Source of the DNA: Clostridia bacterium
GTDB lineage: Bacteria > Bacillota > Clostridia > Oscillospirales > Acutalibacteraceae
Reading direction: 5' to 3'
NCBI GenBank assembly: GCA_017560255.1
Contig: JAFYOI010000050.1
Coordinates: 31,763-95,762 of the forward strand
DNA length: 64,000 bases
In this document: positions 24,571-34,025 of the stretch, piece by piece
Position numbering within the stretch: position 1 is the stretch's first letter
Layout: every line of letters begins with the position of its first letter
The notes under the pieces: model-generated
Seen by the model: the letters and a program-made list of their open reading frames with translations, nothing else
What the model was told of the DNA's origin: nothing
Database searches by the model: none
Translations under genes and position numbers: made by a program

Positions 24571-26333
24571 TTGCTCTCTGCGGAAACGCGGTAATCTTTT
24601 GCTTTATCATCGTCGGTCAACTCATCGGTTAAGTTGTTGTGCATCTTACCAAGGTCGTTACGACTGCTCCTTTCGGGACTGCCGCTGTAAACGTATCCAT
24701 CCGCGCGCATATACGCTTCCCATCTGCGATGTTCAAGCGCGCCGAGCGTTTCTCTCTCGTAGTCCGTCATTTCGTCCTCGCTCTTGCCCGCGCCGGGAAT
24801 ATTACAACTGATTCGCGCCTTTGCGTGAACCGCCGTTGCAATTGACGAGCGGTAGCAATACTCATACTTCCAGAAATCGTCCTCTTTCTCCTTGTCGCCG
24901 TAGCAATACGCAACGTGACGGGCAAACGCATCTTTTTCAAGCGCCGAGGCAATAATAACATCCTTTGAGTAAAGCGAATTTATATCTCCGACAAACTCAA
25001 TATCATAACTCTGCGCCTTGCTCTTACGCGCGTTTGACAGCAACTCTCTGGCGTTACTGTTATACACAACCGTCTGAATTATCGGTTTTATATTCATTCT
25101 CTCAAACAACATACGGAGCATTACTGCCGTTGCAACGTTTTTCTCGTCCGAGCCGAGCGATACGAAAACGTAGGTTGCATCGGTTAGTTTTGAAATCTCA
25201 TCCGCAAACTTCTTTGTGTCAACGTCAACGTCGGACTTGACTTCTATTCCGTAATTATTTTTTATAAGTCCGGGTGCCTGCGCCTCAAATTTATCTGCCG
25301 CCGCTTTGTCGCGGTCAAATGCGGTTATATTGAGCAGGTATCCGTCCATCTGACCGTACCACGAAAGAGCCTTGACCATCTCCGTGCCGTGACCGCCCAT
25401 TCCGACAACTACGGCGGAAATATGTTTGAGAGTTTCGGAAACGGGGGTTGCGCGTGCAAAAACCCGGTCGCCCTTTTCGTACAGAATTCGGGTTACAAGT
25501 GAACGTACCTCGTCAATTCGGTGAATTTTCATCTTACCCGCAGACTTGCCCGCAAGGAGAAGTTCGCTCTCCGTACCCTTTGAGAAAATATACAAGCGGG
25601 TATGGGCGCGGTTATTGTAAATGCTTATAAGTTTGAGTGAATCGTTCACGTTGACGATATCGTCGCCGCTCATTGTGAAAAAGAGTATACGCTTTTTCTT
25701 GCTATGCAGTCCGAATTTGATTTCCGTAATATCCTTTTTAAAACAAATTGCGCCAAGTGCCCTCGCCTCTCCCATCAGTTCCTCGGAAACCTGAGCAACT
25801 CCATCGGAAGTTACGGTAAATACAATGCGCACCATGGGGTCATCTGCCAGAACGTCCTTTGCAAGCGCAAGCGAACGCTCATTGACACGGGAGAAAACGT
25901 AAATTTCACGCCTCCAACTCATAAGATAGCGCACGTATGCCGAAACGTTTTTGAAGAACGAAAGCACAAAACTGACGGCAAGAAGCGGCGCTATGAACTG
26001 CGTTACGTAAGTAATCACAAGATAGGGCTTTGCTATCCACACAGGCGCTGCCGAGATGTTTTCAACAATCGGCGCATAAATGCCGTCCGCTGCAAACACA
26101 CGGATTGCCTTCTGAAACGCCACGACGATGGATTTTAATATGCCCAACGCATCCGTGCCGTTTGCCGTAAAGTATGCCGGCAGGGCAAGTGTCACCGACA
26201 AGACGAAGCACAATCCGAACAGAATGTGAATCGCATTTATTCGCTTGCCGTATTTGCCGATTGATGCAAGTATCAGAACGAATGCAAGCACAATCGCAAA
26301 CAACGACAACAAGAAAAAGATTGTCCAAATCAA
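24564..26333 (-). CDS. Membrane protein with tandem RCK-like Rossmann domains and a RyR-like C-terminus
   Basis: About 589 residues if translation starts at TTG 26333 behind AGGTGAT. The open frame reaches 26396 but that part folds into a hairpin. Three or four hydrophobic helices (~1-140) are followed by two Rossmann-like domains, the first at EIYVFSRVNERSL, the second with VVVGMGGHG near residue 311, as in RCK/TrkA-N proteins. The last ~75 residues (LEHRRWEAYMRADGYVY, then KMHNNLTDELTDDDKAKDY) fit the bacterial RyR domain. Such domains are predicted nucleotide-type sensors linked with TIR and other conflict proteins. It is the last gene of the large operon. Ion transport or ligand sensing at the membrane is inference. 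Confidence 0.6.
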   Translation of the reverse strand: MIWTIFFLLSLFAIVLAFVLILASIGKYGKRINAIHILFGLCFVLSVTLALPAYFTANGTDALGILKSIVVAFQKAIRVFAADGIYAPIVENISAAPVWIAKPYLVITYVTQFIAPLLAVSFVLSFFKNVSAYVRYLMSWRREIYVFSRVNERSLALAKDVLADDPMVRIVFTVTSDGVAQVSEELMGEARALGAICFKKDITEIKFGLHSKKKRILFFTMSGDDIVNVNDSLKLISIYNNRAHTRLYIFSKGTESELLLAGKSAGKMKIHRIDEVRSLVTRILYEKGDRVFARATPVSETLKHISAVVVGMGGHGTEMVKALSWYGQMDGYLLNITAFDRDKAAADKFEAQAPGLIKNNYGIEVKSDVDVDTKKFADEISKLTDATYVFVSLGSDEKNVATAVMLRMLFERMNIKPIIQTVVYNSNARELLSNARKSKAQSYDIEFVGDINSLYSKDVIIASALEKDAFARHVAYCYGDKEKEDDFWKYEYCYRSSIATAVHAKARISCNIPGAGKSEDEMTDYERETLGALEHRRWEAYMRADGYVYSGSPERSSRNDLGKMHNNLTDELTDDDKAKDYRVSAESKK

Positions 26334-26361
26334 ATTAATCACCTGACTAAATTTACTTAAA

Positions 26362-26396
26362 GTGAAAGCGATTTGCTCGGGACAAACCGCTTTCAC
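26362..26396 (-). other. Intercistronic hairpin
   Basis: GTGAAAGCGATTTG with CAAACCGCTTTCAC, a 14-bp stem with one wobble, lying after the stop of the 1745-aa gene and before the RyR-like gene. No clean T-tract follows. It may protect or process the long transcript or reduce expression of the last gene. Confidence 0.55.
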
Positions 26397-26414
26397 AAAT
26401 TGAATTAATATGTT

Positions 26415-29400
26415 TTATTCGTACTTGAACCAGATGGTCGCGGTGTACAATCTGTCAAGGAAAAGATAACTTTCCGCGTTTGTTTCACAAATCTTCCTGT
26501 CACCTTTCGATGCGGCTCTGAGCATCTCAAAAACGTCGGAACGGTTGAGAAGTTTGTCCCTTGCGGTGCCGTAAGACATTTTGTCAGCAAACTTGAAGCA
26601 GACGTACTTGCTGCCTCGTTTTGCCGCCGCTTTCGCAAGTTCCTTGATTTTGTCAAGGTCGTAAGTGTCAAATACAAGTCCGTTGTGAACGAAGTAATTG
26701 CAACGTGTTGCCGTACACTTTGTGGGCTCAACGGGACAATACTCCAGATTTCTCGTTCTGAGCAACTCCTCCGTAGTGATACAGAAGAAGGAGTGATGGT
26801 AACAGTTATCCTTTACCTTCTGGCTGGTGCTGGACTGGTCGTTGTGAGTGACGTCGAGGTAGTAATAATCGCCGTCCATTTTTACAATATTCCACGCGTG
26901 ACCTCCGCCGAGCGAACCGTCCTTTTCAATCACCTTGCCCGCACAATAACCACACTCAACGCCGCAGCGCTGGAGAAGATACTGAATAGCCTTTGCATAA
27001 CCCGCGCAAACAACCTTGCGATTGAGGAACACTCCGCAAATCGTGCGTAAGTAGTCAAGTTTATTTTCCGTGGGCCCGCCCATCGACTCCTCTATATGCA
27101 GAGAAACTGTGTCGTAGTCCACAAGATCAATCATTTTTGTCTGCAAACGCAAGGCAACGTCATATGCGCTCATTGAATCGTCAACACAGGCAAGATACGT
27201 CTGAATCTCCGCCTCCATCTTGTTATTCATCGCCTGCACTTCCTCTTCTGTGAACAGATAATGCAGTTCAAGATGGTCAGTATAAATAAGCGTAGCGTTG
27301 TAGTTGAAATAATACAACTCGGGGTGGTCGTAGCAGACCGATTTAAGCGCGGTTTCCACGTTACGTGTGTTGCTGCAATCAATATTTACAGTGGACTGGA
27401 AATTGACCATAGCGTCAAAGATTGCAGTATACATTTCACGTAAATTTGCGGACAACAAGGAATAGTAATAATAGTTCAGTTTTTCGGGAGCAACTCTATC
27501 GTGAGTTTCGGGGGTGTAGGAACGTCCGAAATCAACGTCATCATAGGTCGTCTTTTTAGGAACGGTCACAACGGGTTTGTCACCAGATCCACCCGAACCA
27601 CCCGTTCCGCCCATACCGTAAACGTCCGTCAGATAAAGGAACGGATTGTTGTTGTACTTGGGATTTGCAAGCAATTCGCGGACAAGGCGGCGATAACCCA
27701 CGCCCGATATTTCACGTGAAGTTTCATAATGTCTTGCCCTGACGGTTGCAAGCGCATTCTCGTTAAGGAAGCGCAGATACTGAATTCCGACCAAGGCAAC
27801 GTGTCCCTGCGCAAGTTCATCCTCAAGATTCGGCAGATGCTTGCTCTGCCATATCTGAGTCAACTGGCGCACTATCATTTCGGAAAGCAGAGGCGACGTT
27901 ACGCTCTCCTCTATGTAAACTTTCTTCTTATCAACGTAACTCTTTGCAGGATAATCCGTCGAATTTGATGCAAGTTCGGGATTCTTTTTGAGAGAGTTGA
28001 TTATCTTTATCGTTGACTCGAAACAGAAGTCGTAATCATCTCCGAGTTCAATTCCGTAGGTGCTTTCAAGGAAGAATTTTGCACGTTTGAGGTGCTCTTC
28101 CAACTCCCTCTTATTATTTTTTACAAGGCTCTTTGCACAGTCCGGGCACATATATCTGCCGTCTTCAAGTTCGATTACGCCCGAGCCCTTTGAGTAGCGT
28201 TTTCCGCAGAAATTACATTCAACGCTCTCAATAAATTCCTCAGGTTCAAGGAATTCGTACTTGCTCATATCGTCGGCAAAAACTCTGAGCACTTCGCGCA
28301 AGGATTCAAAATCGAAGCAGTCCGGAGCAGTATCAAAACCGAGGTTGAGATAACCGCTCTGCGCGCCCGAGCCAAAATACCATTCGATATAGGAAAGAAG
28401 CGGGGTATAAAGAGTCTTGAAAACGTGGTCACCCGCAAGCACAAGGGTTGAAACTACGCCGAGTTCTTCCGCACTGTCCTCAATAATCAAAACTTCAATT
28501 TCGTCTTCACCGTCACCCTCGCGGCTGAGAAGTGAAAGTTGCGGATACATACCAAGCGTATCCTTTGTTTTTTCCGCAAATTCCTTGCTCCATACGGGGC
28601 AGACTACAACACTGTCTGCAACGGACGGGAACATTGCACGGAGTAATTCGCAAAGCGCAACCGCCATAGCCGTTGCAGTAACGTCCTTTTTGCCGCCGTA
28701 ATTACCGCGGATTTTGAGCGACATTGTCAACGCGCCGTTACGGTAAGCGTTAAGATCAGCCACCTTCATTATCTCGTCCGCCGAGTAGGTTCGCTCCTCG
28801 TCCTTCATTCCGTAAACGCGGTACGTCTGTTTTGCCAATACGTCCTTGCCCGGATCGGAAATAGACCAGTATCTTGACTGCTCAATATGCGGGTCAAGGG
28901 TATAGGGGTCAACTATATAATATCCGCGTGTCAGTACCTCCGTGGGCGCTCTGAATACGGAAACAAAAGCCTCACTAATGCCGAGTTTGTTGTCCTTTCG
29001 GTCACGTATCAACAAATGCCTTCTCGGCACGCACTCAACGACACTGTCCTCGGAATCGTCAACTCTGTACACTCTTGACTGAATATACTTATACGCCTCG
29101 TTATTATTGCCGCCATCGGCAAGATGAGCGTAAATTTTTCCGTTCGCAGCGTCAATCCTTACCACTGAATAAATACTACCATTATAAATGAACTTCTGGC
29201 CCTCAATATAATTCTGTGTAAGGCGGCACTTCGGCACGTTCAATTTGACTTCCTCGTCACCGACAACCATAACAACCATATCACGACCGTTGATGATGTC
29301 AAAAACAGTTCCTCTCTGTCTGAGGATAACCTTGTTCTCCGTTACAAACTTGCCTTTTTCATCAAAATCCCTGACAGTTACGAATTCAAAATAGTCGTGG

Positions 29401-31652
29401 GTATTGATGAAGTTAACCGACACGTTGAGGTAAACAGAAAGCACTTCTCTGAGAATTCCGTTGACGTTTTCGTCCGCAACGTATTGTCTGTACGCCGCCA
29501 CAGTGCCCGCAAGACGCAAAATTTCCACTTCGGAAATACCGCCCGCATTCGCCCTGACAATAATCTTCTGCGCAACCTCATTCTCTTTTCCGTTCAGTGC
29601 GGGTATGCGCTCAATCTGTGTACTTTTCCACAATTCATCAACTTTGTCAACGTAATAATCGCGCAACATATATTTGGGCGAGAAAATCATTACAAGTGTT
29701 TTCTTATCACCCGCCATTGCGGTATATTTGCGGATTGTTGCGGGCAGATTGTTGTCTGAATCAACCGCTATGATTACCGAGTATTCGTCGGGATTATAGA
29801 AAGGTTTGTTAAGTCTGAGTCTGCCGTCGGCAAGGACACTGAGATTTGCCTCGTTTGCGGCAATCGTTTCTCTCATATTGCCATATGGAACTTCATCATC
29901 AACGAATACAGTTACGTTTTTAGCGCCTTTTGTAAGGCAAAGAAGCGCCATATTGAGAACTACACTGATTTCTTCCTCGGTGGGCAACAGACGGATTCGA
30001 TTAGGTTCTTCGCCGCCAACCGCTCTGCCCTCATAACTGTAACAACGAACCATTGCTCCGCTGTCTGCCATCGCATCTGCCGAATTGAAATCAACCGACA
30101 ACATATTTTTTAGAACCCTGTCAATACCGGGTGTTCTCGTATCATCAAAGCAGATGTATCGTACCTGTTTTGACATATAGCGCAGGCCGAAATTCCTGTT
30201 ACGGTTGCTCTTTGCAAGCACCGCGTTATTCTTTGTGATGTTGAGAAGTCGGGTGTTGAGAATTGCCATCTTCCTTGGATAATTGTTGATTGTGTTGAGC
30301 ACGTCAACGAAAACAATCGTATCAAGAAGATTTGCAAAGCGATCATTCTCACGCTCAAATTCATTGGAACAAATATAATCAAGCGTTGTAACAAGAATAC
30401 TGCTGTTATCAACGTTTGTGTTTTCTTCCTCTTCGCCACCCGCTTTATCGTTACCGCCGACTTTTGACATTTTCCAGATTGTTGTGTCAAAATTCTGCGC
30501 GCCGTTTGCAGTGCCTGCATAGAGGCTTGTAAGTTCGGAAAATCCTTGCTTTACGTAGTTATAAACGTCCTCAACCTGCTCTGCGTTATTGCAGACAAGC
30601 GCAATATTCTCGCCTCTTGCAAGAATGATGGACAAATATCTGAACAAGTACATTGAAAACTCGGAGAAGAAGCAACCGTTAACGAGAATACTCTTGTCCG
30701 TGCCGACAATGGCGTTCATACACTTCATATACGTTTCTTTTTTATTTTTGGGGTTGCGGCTGTCATTTTCTACCGCCGCACCGATAAACCCGACGTTTTC
30801 ATCATAGCCGTCGTTTGCAACATCTTTTCCCTCGTCAGCGGTCACCTCGCCCATATAATGAGCGGCAAAAAGCCTGCGGCACTCCTTGTCGAGTTCATCA
30901 AGGTCAATGTCGGTTTCGTCGGTCTTCGTTTCCTCAATTTCCTCAAGCAATTCGGGGCATTCTTCCTCGACACAACGGATTCCGTCGACAAAGAAATAGA
31001 ATTCCCACAAAATGAGCAGGGAAAGCATCGGATACATATACGACGATCTGAACAGTGACAAAATAAAGGAATACGGCAACCAATCCGCAGTGAAAAGTGC
31101 AGGAACCTGATGCCACATAAACAATAAAGCGTAAGCAACGGAGAGCAGAATAGTAAACCATTTCACAACGCGGCTGACAAAGAACCACGTTTCATTGTGA
31201 AGCAACTTTACAAGTTTACGCTCAAACTTCTGACGTCTTGTGAACTGATTACGCTTCTTATCCTCGGGAACAACGAGGCTCTTTTTTCTCAGGCGCAATC
31301 TGATAAACGCTTTGATAATACGGAACACAAATCCGATTATAATGTTGACAAGCACCGCACAATAAACGTTTGCAAAGTAGATTGCTCTGCCGTACGGCGC
31401 AAATTTCCTGCCGAGCCACTTGAAAACTTCAAGTTGACTCAGACTGAATTTAAGATCACCGAGCACATGCAAAACGAGCGCAACTACGAAAACGTAAGCG
31501 ATTGTAAAAAGCACAATACGCAATCTCTTATGTCTGATTTTATGCTTCTTGTCTTTCTTTATCGCCTTGATTTCAAACAGCAAGGGAGTTGCCATCAGGA
31601 ATACCACTGACAGCATTACGATTATTTTAATAATGAATTTCAATAATTCCAT
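26415..31652 (-). CDS. Giant membrane protein: degenerate helicase, zinc ribbon, dead DA1-like peptidase and transglutaminase
   Basis: 1745 residues from ATG 31652 behind AGGGGGG, overlapping the preceding gene by 26 bp. About five membrane helices in the first ~240 residues. Residues ~310-720 follow the order of an SF2 helicase (IALVCNN, SILVTTLDYI, IVFVDVLNTI for the DEAD box, LVMIFSPKYM) without a proper P-loop or DExD. At ~1146 a CNFC...CPDC treble clef, then ~1262 RQLTQIWQ where DA1-like peptidases have HExxH. A Gly-rich linker near 1350 leads to a transglutaminase domain: Cys in KVVCAGYAKAI (~1547), His in GGGHAWNIV (~1584), Asp in YYLDVTHND (~1598). So one likely active enzyme sits on an inactive scaffold. 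Family-level calls are mine by eye. Confidence 0.6.
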   Translation of the reverse strand: MELLKFIIKIIVMLSVVFLMATPLLFEIKAIKKDKKHKIRHKRLRIVLFTIAYVFVVALVLHVLGDLKFSLSQLEVFKWLGRKFAPYGRAIYFANVYCAVLVNIIIGFVFRIIKAFIRLRLRKKSLVVPEDKKRNQFTRRQKFERKLVKLLHNETWFFVSRVVKWFTILLSVAYALLFMWHQVPALFTADWLPYSFILSLFRSSYMYPMLSLLILWEFYFFVDGIRCVEEECPELLEEIEETKTDETDIDLDELDKECRRLFAAHYMGEVTADEGKDVANDGYDENVGFIGAAVENDSRNPKNKKETYMKCMNAIVGTDKSILVNGCFFSEFSMYLFRYLSIILARGENIALVCNNAEQVEDVYNYVKQGFSELTSLYAGTANGAQNFDTTIWKMSKVGGNDKAGGEEEENTNVDNSSILVTTLDYICSNEFERENDRFANLLDTIVFVDVLNTINNYPRKMAILNTRLLNITKNNAVLAKSNRNRNFGLRYMSKQVRYICFDDTRTPGIDRVLKNMLSVDFNSADAMADSGAMVRCYSYEGRAVGGEEPNRIRLLPTEEEISVVLNMALLCLTKGAKNVTVFVDDEVPYGNMRETIAANEANLSVLADGRLRLNKPFYNPDEYSVIIAVDSDNNLPATIRKYTAMAGDKKTLVMIFSPKYMLRDYYVDKVDELWKSTQIERIPALNGKENEVAQKIIVRANAGGISEVEILRLAGTVAAYRQYVADENVNGILREVLSVYLNVSVNFINTHDYFEFVTVRDFDEKGKFVTENKVILRQRGTVFDIINGRDMVVMVVGDEEVKLNVPKCRLTQNYIEGQKFIYNGSIYSVVRIDAANGKIYAHLADGGNNNEAYKYIQSRVYRVDDSEDSVVECVPRRHLLIRDRKDNKLGISEAFVSVFRAPTEVLTRGYYIVDPYTLDPHIEQSRYWSISDPGKDVLAKQTYRVYGMKDEERTYSADEIMKVADLNAYRNGALTMSLKIRGNYGGKKDVTATAMAVALCELLRAMFPSVADSVVVCPVWSKEFAEKTKDTLGMYPQLSLLSREGDGEDEIEVLIIEDSAEELGVVSTLVLAGDHVFKTLYTPLLSYIEWYFGSGAQSGYLNLGFDTAPDCFDFESLREVLRVFADDMSKYEFLEPEEFIESVECNFCGKRYSKGSGVIELEDGRYMCPDCAKSLVKNNKRELEEHLKRAKFFLESTYGIELGDDYDFCFESTIKIINSLKKNPELASNSTDYPAKSYVDKKKVYIEESVTSPLLSEMIVRQLTQIWQSKHLPNLEDELAQGHVALVGIQYLRFLNENALATVRARHYETSREISGVGYRRLVRELLANPKYNNNPFLYLTDVYGMGGTGGSGGSGDKPVVTVPKKTTYDDVDFGRSYTPETHDRVAPEKLNYYYYSLLSANLREMYTAIFDAMVNFQSTVNIDCSNTRNVETALKSVCYDHPELYYFNYNATLIYTDHLELHYLFTEEEVQAMNNKMEAEIQTYLACVDDSMSAYDVALRLQTKMIDLVDYDTVSLHIEESMGGPTENKLDYLRTICGVFLNRKVVCAGYAKAIQYLLQRCGVECGYCAGKVIEKDGSLGGGHAWNIVKMDGDYYYLDVTHNDQSSTSQKVKDNCYHHSFFCITTEELLRTRNLEYCPVEPTKCTATRCNYFVHNGLVFDTYDLDKIKELAKAAAKRGSKYVCFKFADKMSYGTARDKLLNRSDVFEMLRAASKGDRKICETNAESYLFLDRLYTATIWFKYE

Positions 31653-33945
31653 CAATCTGACCCCCCTTGGTTTTTGTTTGGCACTTGATTGCTTCAATTA
31701 CGGATACATCAAGCACGGTATAGAATTTAATATTATCTTCACCAACACAGAACGGCACTGTGTAATCAATCTTCATCGGCACGTCGTGGGTTGAAGCGTT
31801 ATTATCAAATTCCATACTCAGATCCTGCATAATGTTACCGATAGCATTTACTCTGTCATGCATTTTCTGTGCGTGATGCTTAACCTTTGCCGTTGCCATA
31901 TCGCAACAATCACGGAAAAATTCAACGTCCAGTTTGTGCTCATAAACAGCCCTGAGCGACGGGATTTTTATGCTGAGCAAGGTTTCATACGCTTTTGCGG
32001 CGGCAACGTTGCGCGCAAGTTGCTTGTTCGTGTCTTCAAGAAGTTTCTGCCACGCCTCAAAGCATCGCCTCATCTGTCGCTTTTTCAGAACAAAATAAAT
32101 AACGTAAAGCAACACACCCGGAAGAACGAACGAGCCCACAAACAAAAGTTTTGTAACGGGATTTGCCATAAAATCAAACCACTGGCTGATAACGAAGGGC
32201 GCATAGACGAAAATAAGTGCAATCCACATAAATACGCCCGCTATCCAGAGTTTTTTAAGGCTCTTCTTTATCTGTTCAATCTTCGTTGCAAACCTGCTGC
32301 ACTGCTGTTCAATATCGGTGAGTGCAACACAGCGGCTTGCGCTGAACGCAAGATACTCACGTACAAGCGTTTTATAAGAGGTATCCGCAATATCCTGCGC
32401 AACCTCGGGGGCGTTTTCTTCCGGTTTCTCCCTACCTTCGTGGGTATAACGATACTGTCCCTTATCATCAAGCAGATCGGCATCAGTCATATTCACTACT
32501 CTCTTCGGAAGCCATTCCTGAGTATTATCCGCAGATTTGCCCGCATAGTTTGCTATTGTACCGTCCACCTGATACTTTAACCTTGTAAGATAATCCACGT
32601 GATATCTTTTCAGTTTGACAACCTCTTCATCAAACTGTGCAGGGGACGATTTTACGCTGAGGTTTGCTGTCGGCACGTATGCCTCCTTGCCCTCAAACGA
32701 CTTGAAGCCCTTGAACGGCGGCTTTATATCCACCGCAACCTCAATTACTTCCTGCTTTTCAACGTCAAGTTTCACAGCGATATCACCGCCGTGCTGATTT
32801 TCATCGTCCGCTTCTTTGTTTTTATCATCCACAGCATTTTTATTGCTGACAATTTTCGTTTCTGTTTTCGCTCCGCCGTGTTCATCAAGTCCGAAGCGTT
32901 CGTTATCCATCGCCATAAGTTCCGGCGCCAATTTCAACTTGGAGTATTTGCCGCTTATCTTCAGAGCGTGACGGTGATTCTGCTTATACGCCATCAATTT
33001 AGCGTTAAACACCGCCTCAAGTTGCTCCCAGTCAAGGTTTTCAAGTTCCCTTACTTTAGGCTCGTCGGAATAATCGAAAATACTGCCGTTAAGAGCGCAA
33101 TCCATAAGATATACGCAAATCATCATTTCACGTTTTACGCGCAGTTGCTGATTTACAACCGCGGCGCGTCTGTCCGTTGTGAAAGCAACGCTCTTTACTG
33201 CGGCGCCGTCACCGACGGAGGCATCATTCTGTTTACTTCCGAATGCTTTTTCACACGCATCCTCAAACAAAACGCCACTGAAAAGATTTCTTGCCCAGGT
33301 AATGATATTATCATCATAGTACTTACAGATCTCAGCGCCGAGCACCGTTGTGCGACCTGCCGTAACAAATTCAAATATTTTCTTTTTAAAACTTTCGTCG
33401 TCTGTCGCAACGCCTTCATTATTGGCTTTGAACGCATCAATCATATCACAAGCCTTGTCCTTCTCCGTCGGCAAGCCAAGAACGGTCATCATTTCCTCAA
33501 CCCGCTCATTGCGGTTTGCCGTAACGCGCGACAATTTACGGTATTCGTCAAAAATGATAAGCATTTTTGACGGGTTTCTGCCCTGCTCAACAAGGCCTTT
33601 GTAAAGTGTATTCCTTATGTATCGACGAATCATTCTGTGCATAACGTGAGCGCGTGCGTCCCTCGCCTGTTCACACTCGGTGGAATACGGAATATTTACA
33701 TACGCAGGGAATTCAAGCAAATCAACGTAAACAATCAAAGTGAAATCATTTGAAACGTTGTAGTAATTATCGATAGTCTCACCTATCTTTTTGACACACG
33801 AAGCGTAGCCGTGGCTTTTGTCCTCCCACGACTCCATTTCACAATCAATCGAAATCAGTTCATTCGTTTCCTGCAGAATGTCCAGAATCTCCTTGGTGCT
33901 TATAAATTTGTTCTTTGAAGTGTTTACAAAAAACGTATTGCTCAT
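31627..33945 (-). CDS. Large hypothetical membrane protein of the tubulin-like operon
   Basis: 772 residues. The first ~560 residues are soluble and charged, with MLIIFDEYRKLSR near 150 resembling a Walker-B-like strand without a visible P-loop. Two membrane helices lie at ~567-590 and ~597-616 in a hairpin, followed by a helical, coiled-coil-like C-terminus ending in a beta-rich stretch. I recognise no family. The short overlap with the 1745-aa gene suggests the two products act together, probably as partners in one membrane complex. Confidence 0.6.
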   Translation of the reverse strand: MSNTFFVNTSKNKFISTKEILDILQETNELISIDCEMESWEDKSHGYASCVKKIGETIDNYYNVSNDFTLIVYVDLLEFPAYVNIPYSTECEQARDARAHVMHRMIRRYIRNTLYKGLVEQGRNPSKMLIIFDEYRKLSRVTANRNERVEEMMTVLGLPTEKDKACDMIDAFKANNEGVATDDESFKKKIFEFVTAGRTTVLGAEICKYYDDNIITWARNLFSGVLFEDACEKAFGSKQNDASVGDGAAVKSVAFTTDRRAAVVNQQLRVKREMMICVYLMDCALNGSIFDYSDEPKVRELENLDWEQLEAVFNAKLMAYKQNHRHALKISGKYSKLKLAPELMAMDNERFGLDEHGGAKTETKIVSNKNAVDDKNKEADDENQHGGDIAVKLDVEKQEVIEVAVDIKPPFKGFKSFEGKEAYVPTANLSVKSSPAQFDEEVVKLKRYHVDYLTRLKYQVDGTIANYAGKSADNTQEWLPKRVVNMTDADLLDDKGQYRYTHEGREKPEENAPEVAQDIADTSYKTLVREYLAFSASRCVALTDIEQQCSRFATKIEQIKKSLKKLWIAGVFMWIALIFVYAPFVISQWFDFMANPVTKLLFVGSFVLPGVLLYVIYFVLKKRQMRRCFEAWQKLLEDTNKQLARNVAAAKAYETLLSIKIPSLRAVYEHKLDVEFFRDCCDMATAKVKHHAQKMHDRVNAIGNIMQDLSMEFDNNASTHDVPMKIDYTVPFCVGEDNIKFYTVLDVSVIEAIKCQTKTKGGQIDGIIEIHY

Positions 33946-33968
33946 AATTTACCCGACTCCCGTCAATG

Positions 33969-34008
33969 ACACTTTGGAAGGCGCTGTAAAAAGCACCTTC
34001 CAAAGTGT
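33969..34008 (-). other. Intercistronic hairpin after the tubulin-like gene
   Basis: 16-bp stem ACACTTTGGAAGGCGC / GCACCTTCCAAAGTGT with one wobble, between the tubulin-like gene and the 772-aa gene. It lacks a T-tract. It may stabilise the upstream mRNA, so that the tubulin-like protein is made in excess over the membrane proteins, or act as a weak terminator. Confidence 0.55.
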
Positions 34009-34025
34009 AGATTCAGTTAATTAAA

